A stretch of 35,186 nt of DNA from CAZSSH01 sp964609825 (GTDB taxonomy: Bacteria; Verrucomicrobiota; Lentisphaeria; Victivallales; Victivallaceae): NCBI GenBank assembly GCA_964609825.1, contig CAZSSH010000001.1:1-35186 (forward strand), written 5' to 3'. Under the pieces are notes generated by a model that was not told the DNA's origin, searched no databases, and worked only from the letters and a program-made list of their open reading frames with translations. Positions 24,285-33,139 of this stretch are shown here, one piece after another. The position numbers and the translations under genes are program-made. The first letter of the stretch is position 1. Every line of letters begins with the position of its first letter.

Positions 24285-25013
24285 TCAGGTGCGGATCACC
24301 ACCTCGGAGACCGGAAAGATCCATTGCAGAAACACCGGATTTTGTTCGCGGTCCCAGACCATATCGTTGCGGCGGCGGTTTTGCGTGGATTTGAAAAAAA
24401 TCAGATGCCGGTCAATGACGATTTCTTTCATATGAATTTCCCCGGCGGTGGTTTTAAAGATGCACAGGTCGCCGGAGAGCGGATACTGTTGACCGGGCAC
24501 AAAAATCAGCGCCTGGTCTGGCAGCTCGACGTGTTCGGGCGAAAAAATGTCGATTTTGAACGCGCACAAATCGGGCTTGATTTTACCGGCGGGGAAATGC
24601 AGATAATCACAGTCATTTTGCTCCATATAAACTGGCAGGAGATGAAACAGCGGCTGAAACGAGTGCATTTGCGAGATTTTGAGCATCGGCACGACCGTAG
24701 TGTTGCCGGTCAGCTTTTCGGGGGATACTTTGGGTGGCGGTTCGGCAATTTTTTGTGCCGGAATCGTTCGGGATTTGGTGATGATGCGGGCGTTGAATAT
24801 CCCGGTGTAAAAGGTGTCGGCCGCATTGAGATCAAGCTCAAGGTAGTTGCATAGGTTTTGCATCTGATGCGGGCTCAACAGATATTCCCCGTTTTTGATC
24901 TGGGATACCGCGGACGGTGAAATGGCCAGCATTTTTGCCAGATCCTGCTGTTTTTTGTTTCTTTTTTTTAAAAATTGATCGATGACCGGCCAGCCGTTGA
25001 CATGAACACTCAT
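24285..25013 (-). CDS. XRE-type regulator with S24-like C-terminal domain
   Basis: The 242-aa protein has a Cro/C1 helix-turn-helix (about 10-62; QQDLAKMLAISPSAVSQIKNG), a linker and a C-terminal domain. In the latter, GDLCIFKTTAGEIHMKEI aligns well with the LexA/C1 S24 core, with a Lys at the catalytic position. The region for the serine reads IDIFSPEH instead of GxSM, so self-cleavage is uncertain. Such proteins are prophage-type repressors or stress regulators. No phage genes are adjacent. An AGAGGTG site precedes the ATG. It has its own AT-rich upstream region. Confidence 0.8.
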   Translation of the reverse strand: MSVHVNGWPVIDQFLKKRNKKQQDLAKMLAISPSAVSQIKNGEYLLSPHQMQNLCNYLELDLNAADTFYTGIFNARIITKSRTIPAQKIAEPPPKVSPEKLTGNTTVVPMLKISQMHSFQPLFHLLPVYMEQNDCDYLHFPAGKIKPDLCAFKIDIFSPEHVELPDQALIFVPGQQYPLSGDLCIFKTTAGEIHMKEIVIDRHLIFFKSTQNRRRNDMVWDREQNPVFLQWIFPVSEVVIRT

Positions 25014-25058
25014 TGTTGCACCTCTTCCGAAAACGTTAAAAAAATGTTCCTGTCAATA

Positions 25059-25087
25059 AATATAAATCACGAATTATAAATTTTCAC
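25059..25087 (-). promoter_or_regulatory. Candidate promoter of the XRE regulator gene
   Basis: On the minus strand, GTGAAA (25082-25087), a 17-bp spacer and TATATT (25059-25064) precede the gene. The whole stretch 25030-25190 is extremely AT-rich with A and T tracts, so other starts are possible. A consensus TTGACA also occurs just downstream but lacks a -10. Confidence 0.4.
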
Positions 25088-25200
25088 TTAATTTTTTTTA
25101 AAATATCAATGTTTTTTTGAAAAAAATATTTTTATTGCCAAAAAATACGCCATCTTGCATATTTTTTAAAGGTTAATTTGAAATGTTTCGTCCGGATCTG

Positions 25201-25235
25201 AAAAAACGGCGCAAAGTTTGAAAAACCTTGCGCCG
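25201..25235 (-). terminator. Terminator of UDP-glucose dehydrogenase gene
   Basis: On the minus strand an 8-bp GC-rich stem (CGGCGCAA/TTGCGCCG, 25207-25235) with a partly pairing inner loop is followed by six T residues (25201-25206), about 17 bp past the stop. Confidence 0.9.
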
Positions 25236-25251
25236 GGATTGACGGAGATGA

Positions 25252-26625
25252 TTATTGAAAGTGGGTCAGCTTTTTTTGGCCGATCGGGTAGACGTTGAAA
25301 CCGATCCCGAAAAGTTTTTTATGATCAAGAATATTGCGGCCGTCAAAGATAAAAGCCGGTTTCTCCATCAATTGATAGATTTTCTCAAAATCAAGCTCCT
25401 TAAAACTCTTCCACTCGGTTGCAATCACCACGGCGTGGGCACCCTTGACCGAGTCATAGGGGCAGTCTTCGTAAGCGATTTCGCCGGGCAGTCCGGCCAA
25501 GTCGAGCTTGGCATTGTCCAACGCTTTAGGATCGTGGATGGCGAGTTTGGCATGTTCTTCCAGCAGCTGGCGGCAGACCGCAATCGCCGGAGACTCGCGG
25601 GTGTCGCCGGTGTCCGCCTTAAAGGCAAACCCGAGGATCGCGATTTTTTTGCCCGCCACGGTGTTGAACATTTCGTTAACCATATTGCGGACAAAGCGGT
25701 TGGACTGGTAATCGTTGATCATGACTACCTGTTCCCAGTAGGCGGCGACTTCCGGGAGACCGTAGTATTCGCACAAATAGACGAGGTTGAGGATGTCTTT
25801 TTTGAAGCAGGAGCCGCCGAAGCCGATGCTGGCGTTGAGAAATTTGGCGCCGATGCGGCTGTCTTTGCCGGCAGCGGCGGTGACTTCCTTGATGTTGGCT
25901 TCGGTTTTTTCGCACAGCGCCGAGATACTGTTAACCGATGAAATGCGCTGGGCCAACAAAGCGTTGGATACGAGTTTAGTAAGCTCGCTGCTCCACAAAT
26001 TGGTGGTGATGATCCGCTCGCGCGGCACCCAGTTGGCGTAAATAGCGACGACTTCTTCGATTGCTTTTTGGCCGTCGTGGGTCTCCATGCCGCCAATCAG
26101 TACCCGGTCGGGGGCGTTGAGGTCGTCAATGGCGGTTCCTTCGGCCAAAAACTCGGGATTGGAGATGATTTGAAATTTGAGCCCCTTGTCGTTGGAGTGC
26201 AGCACACGGCTCAGGGCTTCGGCGGTGCGGACGGGAAGCGTGCTTTTTTCGACCACGATTTTATTGTTGCGGGAATGCTCCAAAATCGAGCGGGCGGTTT
26301 TTTCGAGGTACTCGAGGTTGGCCGCTTTGCCCGCGCCGGCACCGAAGGTTTTGGTCGGCGTGTTGACGCTGACAAAGATGATGTCGGCTTTGTCGATGGC
26401 GCCGGCGATGTCGGTCGAGTAAAAGAGGTTTTTGTTGCGGCAGCGTTTGACCACCGTGTCGAGACCCGGCTCGTAAATCGGCAGCGTGTCGGAGTTCCAG
26501 TCCCGGATGCGCTTTTCGTTGATGTCGACCACGGTGACGGTGTAGTCTTTGCATTTGTCCGCAATCACCGCCATGGTCGGGCCGCCGACGTAACCCGCGC
26601 CGATGCACAAAATATTTTTTGACAT
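25252..26625 (-). CDS. ugd: UDP-glucose 6-dehydrogenase
   Basis: Ugd oxidises UDP-glucose twice with NAD+ to UDP-glucuronate for surface polysaccharides. The 457-aa protein has the NAD loop GAGYVGGPT (9-17), VNTPTKTFGAGAGKAANL (87-104), Lys217 and the catalytic Cys273 in FGGSCFKKD. The PTKTxGxGxGKAANL stretch and overall length are those of the animal/plant-type enzyme, not the shorter E. coli type. A GAGG site precedes the ATG. It is monocistronic with clear promoter and terminator; no glycosyltransferases are nearby. Confidence 0.95.
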   Translation of the reverse strand: MSKNILCIGAGYVGGPTMAVIADKCKDYTVTVVDINEKRIRDWNSDTLPIYEPGLDTVVKRCRNKNLFYSTDIAGAIDKADIIFVSVNTPTKTFGAGAGKAANLEYLEKTARSILEHSRNNKIVVEKSTLPVRTAEALSRVLHSNDKGLKFQIISNPEFLAEGTAIDDLNAPDRVLIGGMETHDGQKAIEEVVAIYANWVPRERIITTNLWSSELTKLVSNALLAQRISSVNSISALCEKTEANIKEVTAAAGKDSRIGAKFLNASIGFGGSCFKKDILNLVYLCEYYGLPEVAAYWEQVVMINDYQSNRFVRNMVNEMFNTVAGKKIAILGFAFKADTGDTRESPAIAVCRQLLEEHAKLAIHDPKALDNAKLDLAGLPGEIAYEDCPYDSVKGAHAVVIATEWKSFKELDFEKIYQLMEKPAFIFDGRNILDHKKLFGIGFNVYPIGQKKLTHFQ

Positions 26626-26657
26626 AAAAACCTCGGTTGTTTGATTTTCCCGGGATA

Positions 26658-26685
26658 TAATATATACAGTTTTTGTGTATTTGCA
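26658..26685 (-). promoter_or_regulatory. ugd promoter
   Basis: On the minus strand, TTGCAA (26680-26685), a 16-bp spacer and TATATT (26658-26663) lie about 33 bp before the ugd start. Confidence 0.7.
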
Positions 26686-26771
26686 AATCTCCGGCGGCGG
26701 AAACGGACTTGAAATCCCGAGGAAAACGTTTGCTGCCGGTCATTTTTATCGGGTTCCAATCATGTTAACGG

Positions 26772-26799
26772 TTGATTTATGTCAAAAAAATAATATATT
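26772..26799 (+). promoter_or_regulatory. Promoter of the four-repeat protein gene
   Basis: TTGATT (26772-26777), a 16-bp spacer and TATATT (26794-26799) precede the gene, divergent from ugd. Confidence 0.65.
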
Positions 26800-26856
26800 A
26801 ATAAACAAAAACAGGTAATTCCCGAAAACCATTTGCCGAAGGGAGGAATATTGATT

Positions 26857-28317
26857 ATGGCAGACACAATCGATTGGGGCTCAACGCCGGTCATCAGGCT
26901 GGGGGATCTCGTAAACGAAGATCTCGGACTTGCCGGCAATTTATCCGACGGGTTTCGGCTGGAGGTGCAAGACGGGGTGTACTCGCTCTACGGTTATATG
27001 AACGGCATGAGCGCCAAGGGCACCCTTTACGGCCCCGACGGCAAAAAAGTTGCCTCGGGTTACATCAACAACAATGTTTTCAGCTCGATGGTGCTAAAGG
27101 CCGGGGTCTATCGGTTTCGGATTGATTCTGCCGATAAAGGGGCGACCGCGGGGAGTTACTCGCTGGCGCTCTACGGACGGGAGTACATGCTTGCCAACAA
27201 TGCCGACGATTCGCCGGGGATTCTTGGCGTCAACTATCAGGTGACGGTACATGACACGGCGATTCCGGTGATTGCGACCGATTGGGTCGGCTTTGGCGAT
27301 GGATACGATTTTCGCCAGCTCAATTTGGATTATGCCGCCAAACTGACCTTTGACGTATCCTCATCCGGTTCGGTCAAGTATACAATCTACTCCATCGACA
27401 GCGGCAAACTCAAGCCGATCAAAGTGCTGGCGCTCAAGGCGGGCGAGTTTAAAAGTATCAAGGATTTGCTGCTTCCGGCCGGTAACTACTACATCTCAAT
27501 GCAATCGACCGACGCCCAAAAAGGCGGTGCGGCCGATTACAGTGTCAATCTTAATGAGTACAACTGTGTGTTTTATGCCAAGGGCAACAATGCGGACGAC
27601 TCGTTTGGCTCGCTAGGGACCGCATATCAGATCACCATCGGCGCGCAGCCGGAGCCATTGTTGACCGATGAATGGGTGGGTTACGGCGATCAGACCGACT
27701 GCCGGCAGATCAACATGACCTATGCCGGCAAATGCACCTTTGATTTTTTTGCCTCCGATGCCGCCAGATTTACCATTTATACCTTTTCGGACAATAAACT
27801 GCGCAAATTAAAAACGGTGACGGTCAAGCCCGGCAACATTGCCAATATCAAGAATCTGCTTCTTGACGCCGGAACGTATTTCATCTCGGTCGAGTCGACC
27901 AATGCCCGAAAAGGCGGCAGTGCGGACTATTTTGTCAACCTCAACTCCTCCTCCGCGATTTTTTATCAGGCGGACAAAACGGATGATCTTTATGCCAATG
28001 CCAAAACGCTGGATCAAAACACGATTGTCAACGATTGGGTCGGCTACTCGGATTTGATCGATTTTAAAACGTTTGCGCTGGATGCCGAGGGAATATGCAA
28101 TCTTGCCGTCACCAATGTTTCGGACAAGCTCAAACTTACGATTTATGTGGAAAATAACGGCAAGCTCAAATCCGTCAAGTCGCTTTCGATTGCCAAAGGC
28201 AGCGGCATGATCAAAAACCTCAAGCTTGCCGACGGCACTTATTATCTTGCGATTGAGTCGATCACTGGCAAAAATGGCGGCATGAGCGATTATCAGCTCA
28301 ATCTGGCAATCACCTAG
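26857..28317 (+). CDS. Four-repeat beta-sandwich protein, PPC-like, no signal peptide
   Basis: The 486-aa protein consists of four related units of about 100-130 residues. Units 2-4 each begin DWVGxxDxxDF or a close variant, then run TFD-type strand, TIYxxxxxKLKxxK, LxxGxYYISxxS and a KGGxxDYxxNL end. Unit 1 is more divergent. NADDSxG linkers join units 1-2 and 2-3. This is the pattern of pre-peptidase C-terminal (PPC)-like jelly-roll domains, which occur in secreted proteins. Yet the N-terminus (MADTIDWGSTPVIRLGD) has no signal peptide. The ATG follows AAGGGAGGA by 9 bases. No enzyme domain is present. It is single, convergent with yhaN with a 4-bp gap. Function unknown; export without a Sec signal is an inference. 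Confidence 0.65.
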   Translation: MADTIDWGSTPVIRLGDLVNEDLGLAGNLSDGFRLEVQDGVYSLYGYMNGMSAKGTLYGPDGKKVASGYINNNVFSSMVLKAGVYRFRIDSADKGATAGSYSLALYGREYMLANNADDSPGILGVNYQVTVHDTAIPVIATDWVGFGDGYDFRQLNLDYAAKLTFDVSSSGSVKYTIYSIDSGKLKPIKVLALKAGEFKSIKDLLLPAGNYYISMQSTDAQKGGAADYSVNLNEYNCVFYAKGNNADDSFGSLGTAYQITIGAQPEPLLTDEWVGYGDQTDCRQINMTYAGKCTFDFFASDAARFTIYTFSDNKLRKLKTVTVKPGNIANIKNLLLDAGTYFISVESTNARKGGSADYFVNLNSSSAIFYQADKTDDLYANAKTLDQNTIVNDWVGYSDLIDFKTFALDAEGICNLAVTNVSDKLKLTIYVENNGKLKSVKSLSIAKGSGMIKNLKLADGTYYLAIESITGKNGGMSDYQLNLAIT

Positions 28318-28321
28318 CCGG

Positions 28322-30496
28322 TCATTTTTTGCAAAAAAACAAAACCTGCCGCCGGGCGGCAAACTCCTGCAATGTCCGGAGCAAAGCGGCTGTGCGCGTT
28401 TCGTCAATATTAACTGCGACATCATCAAGGATCACCGGCAGCGAGGGCCCGGCTTCCTCACAGTACTCAATGAGGGCGAGCCGCAGCGAGAGCATCAATA
28501 AATCCAGTGTGCCGCGTGAGAGTTGCAACGGATTTTTGTCGGCGTTGGTTACGGTGTCAAACACCAGCAGCGCGCCCTCAAGGGTTTTGCGCAAATTGAC
28601 GTAACGTTTTGCCGTGAATTTTTCAAACAGCGCTCCCGCATGCCGGATGACTTGGGGCTGACGCTCCTTCTCAAATTTCGCAATGGCAAGCCCGAGCAGC
28701 TCGGCGGCCCGGGTGACGATCAGATAGTCGCGGTAAATATCGCGTCGCCGGTTGTTGAGGGCTTCGAGGGTATTGCGCAGCGCTGCCGGATCGGGCAGGC
28801 GGCGGAAGTTATCCACAATCTGACCGGCCGAGCCGAAGTTTTCGGTCAGTTTGGCCGCCTCGGCCGCCAGCTGCCGGTGTTCTTGGGTGAGTTGGTCAAA
28901 CTGTCGGTCAAGCTCGGCTGCGTCGACGTTTTCGCAACGAGCCAAGAGTTCGGCGCCGAAGATTTCGGTCAGGTGTTTTTGCATGTCTTCGCAATTTTTG
29001 CGCGTGTCGCGGTAGCGGGTAAAACCGGCGATTTTTTGGCGGTAAGCTTCCTCGCCGTCGCACTGGCGGCCGTGCCAAAAATCAGAAACGGCGCGCTCCA
29101 AATGTTTTTGCTGATCGCTCAAATGCGCGTGCTGCATGGCGAGCGACTCGCGGCTGATGCGGGTGCGCTCCGCCTGATTTTTGGCGGCAATCGCTTGCAT
29201 AAGTGCCTGTTGTATGAGTTGACGGTCGGGGGGCCGGCCGGGGAAGTGACCGGCAAATTTTTCCTCAAACTCGGCGATGCGCGTTTGCCAGGCGGCGATG
29301 CGCTCGAGATAGATTTGTCTTTTGTCGCGCTGCTGCTGATTGTAAGTGTAGATGAGCCAGCACGGCAGCAGCAAAATGATACCCGGTACGATCAGCAAAA
29401 AATGGCTGACCAAGCCCGATAAAATCAGCAGCGCCGCGACGGCGAGGAGCGCGATCCATGTTTTTATGCGGCTTTGCGGCGCCGTCTCCGTCTGGAGTTT
29501 GGCCAAGTCCTCCCGGTCGCGCTCATAAATGAAAAAGCGGTTGCCGAGCTCCTGCAAGGCAAGCTCCCGGAGCGCAACATCTGGAGAAATTACGGTGTCG
29601 GGAGGAAGTTCGGCAAGCTGCCGGGCGATAACTTGCTGCTGCTCTTGATTTTGGCGGACGGCAAGTCTGAGCTTGGCAAGCTCCAGCTCCCACTGGTCGA
29701 CCGGGATGATTTCCACGGTGCCAAAGGTTTTGAGCTCGGCTTGCAAAACTTGCAACTTTTGATACGCATTGCTGCACTGGCGTAGGCGGTCAAGCTCCTT
29801 GAGCTGACGCTCCAGATCAAGAGTTTGCTGTTGCAATGCCGTCTTTTGTTTTTGGTAATCGGTGAGGGCAGTGACTGCCGCTTCGTACTTGGGAATTTGG
29901 TCGGAGACCGACCGGAGCTGCGACTCGCAATCTTCGATTTCACGGTTGATTTGGGCAATTTGATGTTTTTGGCCGCGCGGAGAATACAAGGCGGCAGCGC
30001 GCTTGGAAAAATCACTCTGGAGACGGTCAATGGAAAGGCTGCCCAAACTCAAACCTGCGCCGTAAAGGCGGCTCTTGATCTCGGCTTCATCAAGAAGTTT
30101 GATTTGATTGAGTTCATCAATGGTGATCGCATAAACGTTGCGGTAAAAACTCTCGCTGACGGTAAGATATTGTTTCAGAAATGCAGACGGGTCGGTTATT
30201 TCCGATTGATTTTGGATGATCCGCAGGCGGCCGTTGAGACGCTCGATTTCAAAAACAGCGTCACCCGATTTGACGACCAGACTGCCGCCGTAATTTTTGG
30301 GATCGCTACCGGGATAGGCGTTAAGATTGCTCCGGCCGTCCGGGAAACCGAACAAAATCCGGCGGATGAATTCGGCTAAAGTAGTTTTGCCGAACTCATT
30401 GGCTTCGGCGATCCGTTGAAATCCCCCACCCGGAAAGGTGAGTGTATAATCGCTGTATTGCCCGAAATTTTTGATTTTGATTTCTCGGATGACCAT
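28322..30496 (-). CDS. YhaN-like SMC/Rad50-type AAA ATPase
   Basis: The 724-aa protein has a split ABC-type ATPase: Walker A EANEFGKTT (Lys37) at the N-terminus, and signature LSRGT (659-663) with Walker B VILDDV (688-693) at the C-terminus. Long coiled coils (about 170-260, 380-450 and 490-620) lie between them. Unlike SbcC, it has a hydrophobic hairpin near 345-385 (WIALLAVAALLILSG and a second segment), as in Bacillus YhaN. The CxxC zinc hook of Rad50/SbcC is not visible. It starts 4 bp after yhaO behind GGAGAGGAG. Together they resemble SbcCD/YhaON nuclease complexes; a DNA-end processing role is inferred. Confidence 0.85.
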   Translation of the reverse strand: MVIREIKIKNFGQYSDYTLTFPGGGFQRIAEANEFGKTTLAEFIRRILFGFPDGRSNLNAYPGSDPKNYGGSLVVKSGDAVFEIERLNGRLRIIQNQSEITDPSAFLKQYLTVSESFYRNVYAITIDELNQIKLLDEAEIKSRLYGAGLSLGSLSIDRLQSDFSKRAAALYSPRGQKHQIAQINREIEDCESQLRSVSDQIPKYEAAVTALTDYQKQKTALQQQTLDLERQLKELDRLRQCSNAYQKLQVLQAELKTFGTVEIIPVDQWELELAKLRLAVRQNQEQQQVIARQLAELPPDTVISPDVALRELALQELGNRFFIYERDREDLAKLQTETAPQSRIKTWIALLAVAALLILSGLVSHFLLIVPGIILLLPCWLIYTYNQQQRDKRQIYLERIAAWQTRIAEFEEKFAGHFPGRPPDRQLIQQALMQAIAAKNQAERTRISRESLAMQHAHLSDQQKHLERAVSDFWHGRQCDGEEAYRQKIAGFTRYRDTRKNCEDMQKHLTEIFGAELLARCENVDAAELDRQFDQLTQEHRQLAAEAAKLTENFGSAGQIVDNFRRLPDPAALRNTLEALNNRRRDIYRDYLIVTRAAELLGLAIAKFEKERQPQVIRHAGALFEKFTAKRYVNLRKTLEGALLVFDTVTNADKNPLQLSRGTLDLLMLSLRLALIEYCEEAGPSLPVILDDVAVNIDETRTAALLRTLQEFAARRQVLFFCKK

Positions 30497-30499
30497 GGT

Positions 30500-31651
30500 T
30501 TACTCCTCTCCGAGGGCGTCCAGCAGCATTGCTTTGGCCTCCAGATTGATCTCTCTGAGCTCGTCAGCGCTGAAATTGACCGGGACTTTGGCGGGAGCAC
30601 CAAGCGAACCGGGGGTGTCAAAAATCTCAGTGATATCCTTTGCCAGCGCATTGTCGGGAGGCACCGGGTTGGCGGTTTTCAGTTTGACGCTCTCCAGCGA
30701 TATGCAGAGTTTGCTCTTAAATATGGCGGTCAGCTCTTCCGGGTCGGCGGCACGGAGCTCGCGGTTGAGCGGTGTCGGCCCTTTGAGAATCAAGCGGATG
30801 ACGGCATCGGCGAGCTCCCGGCGGCGGATTTCCCCGGCGGTGCTTGCGATCACCTGGTCGATGGTGGCAAGGTGATTGACCTCACACTCGATGATTTCAA
30901 AACGGACGCCCTCCGCGCTGCAAAAGGTGACTTCCACTTGGCCCGGCGCAAAATATTGGACCTCGACGAAGCCCTTTTTTCCGTTTTCGTTGACCGAGCG
31001 ACCCTGGATGCAGCCGGGGTAAACCGCGTAAGGCGCGCGGGAAAGGATGCGAAACTGATGGATGTGGCCGAGCGCCCAATAATCGATGTTTCTATCGCTC
31101 AAATCGGCCAAGGGTGCGGGCGCATAGGGTTGGAAGTCGGTTTGGCCGTTGATATTGGCGTGCAATATCCCGATGGCGAAGTCATCGCTTTGGGCCAATT
31201 GAAACTCACGGGCGAGATTGCGGGTTTCCTTGGGGCGGTCATGACTGATTCCGGCGATTTTGATTTTGCAGCCGTTGACGGTCAGTTCTTTGACGGCAAA
31301 GCGGTCAAACCAAAAAACATTGGCCGGGTACTCCACGAGATCACAGTACCCCTCTGGGCGAAAATCGTGGTTGCCGCCCGCGATCAATACGGGAATTTTG
31401 ATTTGACTGAGGATATCTTTGAACTTAAGCTGGACATCCAGCGGCGGGTGCGCGTCCTCAAAAACGTCACCCGCAATTACCACAAAATCGCTGCGGCGCT
31501 CGCGGGCGTAATTAATGAGATTGTTTAAGGCCAAAAACGGTGAATCGGCCAGAATTTTGGCAATTTCCGGGTTTCTGGAGCTGATCCCGGCAAAAAAACT
31601 GCCCAAATGTAAATCCGCGCAATGCAAAAATTTAAACTTGGGCAGTGCCAT
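30500..31651 (-). CDS. YhaO/SbcD-like metallophosphoesterase (DNA exonuclease family)
   Basis: The 383-aa protein has the calcineurin-like motifs of Mre11/SbcD nucleases: HCADLHLG (Asp13, His15), AGDVFE near 60, GGNHD near 93 and GHIHQ near 196. The C-terminal third is an accessory domain of the YhaO kind. It would be the nuclease partner of the downstream ATPase gene. It begins 7 bp after the gltA stop with no clear ribosome binding site, so it may depend on translation of gltA. Confidence 0.87.
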   Translation of the reverse strand: MALPKFKFLHCADLHLGSFFAGISSRNPEIAKILADSPFLALNNLINYARERRSDFVVIAGDVFEDAHPPLDVQLKFKDILSQIKIPVLIAGGNHDFRPEGYCDLVEYPANVFWFDRFAVKELTVNGCKIKIAGISHDRPKETRNLAREFQLAQSDDFAIGILHANINGQTDFQPYAPAPLADLSDRNIDYWALGHIHQFRILSRAPYAVYPGCIQGRSVNENGKKGFVEVQYFAPGQVEVTFCSAEGVRFEIIECEVNHLATIDQVIASTAGEIRRRELADAVIRLILKGPTPLNRELRAADPEELTAIFKSKLCISLESVKLKTANPVPPDNALAKDITEIFDTPGSLGAPAKVPVNFSADELREINLEAKAMLLDALGEE

Positions 31652-31658
31652 TGTAAGC

Positions 31659-32966
31659 TTACGCGATCGGTTCGCGCTTGCTCATGGTTTCGGCGGTGTC
31701 GGCCGGAGTGCGTCCGATGTAAATCTGACGCGGCCGGACGATCTTGGTATTGTCGCCGATCATTTCTTTCCAGTGCGAAATCCAGCCGGGCAGCCGAGCG
31801 AGGGCAAACATTACGGTGAACATGTTCTCCGGGATGCCCAAGGCGCGGTACAAAATGCCGGTGTAAAAGTCGACATTGGGGTACAAATTGCGCTCGATGA
31901 AATACTCGTCGGTGAGCGCCGCCTCCTCAACTTCGCGCGCTACATCCAAGAGCGGGTCGGAGTAGTTGGTCTTGGCCAAATACTTGTGACACTCGCGTTT
32001 GATGATCGCGGCGCGCGGGTCGTAGGTTTTGTAGACGCGGTGACCGAAGCCCATCAGACGGAAGGAATTGTTTTTGTCCTTGGCCATGTTGATGAACTTT
32101 TTGACGTCGCCGTCGGCCTGAATCAATTTAAGCATTTCAATGACTTCCTGATTGGCGCCGCCGTGCAGCGGGCCCGACAGGGCGGAAATGCCCGCCGAAA
32201 TCGTCGCATAAAGGTTCACCTGGGCGCTGCCGATGGCGCGCACCGCCGTGGTCGAGCAGTTTTGCTCATGGTCGGCGTGGAGGATAAAGAGAATATTGAG
32301 AATGCGCACCGTCTCCGGGTGAATCTGGTACGGCATCACCGAGGAGTCAAACATCATGTTGAGGAAATTGGCGCAGTACGACAAATCGTGCCGCGGATAT
32401 ACCACCGGCTCGCCGACCGATTTTTTGTAGGCAAAGGCGGCCATCGTCCGAACGATCGAGATCAGCCGGGCGCTGGAGGCATCGACATCCTCGGACAACG
32501 ATTTGGTGTCGACGTTGGGATAAAACGCGGCCAGCGCGTTGATCATGGTCGACAAAATATGCATCGGGTGCGCCCCTTGCGGGAAATGGTCGAAGAAATG
32601 ACGCATGTCCTCATGGAGCAGCGAGTTGGCATTGAGGTGCGCCGAAAATTTGCGCCGCTCCTCTTCGGTCGGCAGCACGCCGTGGACGAGCAAATAAGCG
32701 ACCTCGACAAAGAGCGCTTTCTCCACCAAATCCTCGATCGGGATCCCCCGGTAGCGGAGGATGCCGCGCTCGCCGTCGACAAACGTAATCTGGCTGTAGC
32801 AGGCCGCGGTATTCATGAAGCTCGGATCCAAAGTCACAAACCCGGTATCACGGCGCAGGGACGCGATATCGATGGCTTTTTCGCCTTCGGTGCCGATAAC
32901 GATCGGCAATTTAATCTCTTTGTCGTCGATTTTTAACGTGGCAAACTTTGGATTCTTATCATTCAT
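31659..32966 (-). CDS. gltA: Citrate synthase
   Basis: GltA condenses acetyl-CoA and oxaloacetate to citrate. The 435-aa length and N-terminal domain match the type II (hexameric, NADH-sensitive) enzymes. Conserved parts are GILRYRGIPIEDL, the LHADHEQNCSTTAVR segment, GPLHGGANQEV with an active-site His, and MGFGHRVYKTYDPRA with another. A strong AAGGAGG site precedes the ATG at 32966. It heads an operon with yhaO and yhaN, an unusual pairing. Confidence 0.98.
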   Translation of the reverse strand: MNDKNPKFATLKIDDKEIKLPIVIGTEGEKAIDIASLRRDTGFVTLDPSFMNTAACYSQITFVDGERGILRYRGIPIEDLVEKALFVEVAYLLVHGVLPTEEERRKFSAHLNANSLLHEDMRHFFDHFPQGAHPMHILSTMINALAAFYPNVDTKSLSEDVDASSARLISIVRTMAAFAYKKSVGEPVVYPRHDLSYCANFLNMMFDSSVMPYQIHPETVRILNILFILHADHEQNCSTTAVRAIGSAQVNLYATISAGISALSGPLHGGANQEVIEMLKLIQADGDVKKFINMAKDKNNSFRLMGFGHRVYKTYDPRAAIIKRECHKYLAKTNYSDPLLDVAREVEEAALTDEYFIERNLYPNVDFYTGILYRALGIPENMFTVMFALARLPGWISHWKEMIGDNTKIVRPRQIYIGRTPADTAETMSKREPIA

Positions 32967-33019
32967 GCGCGAATCCTCCTTTCCAGATTGGTTGGAGTGA
33001 AAATTTTGTTTCGCAATTA

Positions 33020-33047
33020 ATATAGCATAATTAATCGTTTTTACAAT
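33020..33047 (-). promoter_or_regulatory. gltA promoter
   Basis: On the minus strand, TTGTAA (33042-33047), a 16-bp spacer ending TATGC, and TATATT (33020-33025) give a strong extended -10 promoter about 55 bp before gltA. Confidence 0.75.
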
Positions 33048-33139
33048 CTTGGCAAGGGTAAAAAACGGATTCTTTTTTGCTTTTTTTGTCTCCGTGATCG
33101 GCTCTGCCGGAGATTTGAATGCGTCAACCTAAGCTTAAT

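Noticed and set aside
30416..31528. 370-codon plus-strand open frame opposite yhaO
   Set aside because: Shadow; the metallophosphoesterase motifs on the minus strand are clear.
31515..32936. Long plus-strand open frame opposite gltA
   Set aside because: Shadow of gltA; no recognisable protein or ribosome binding site.
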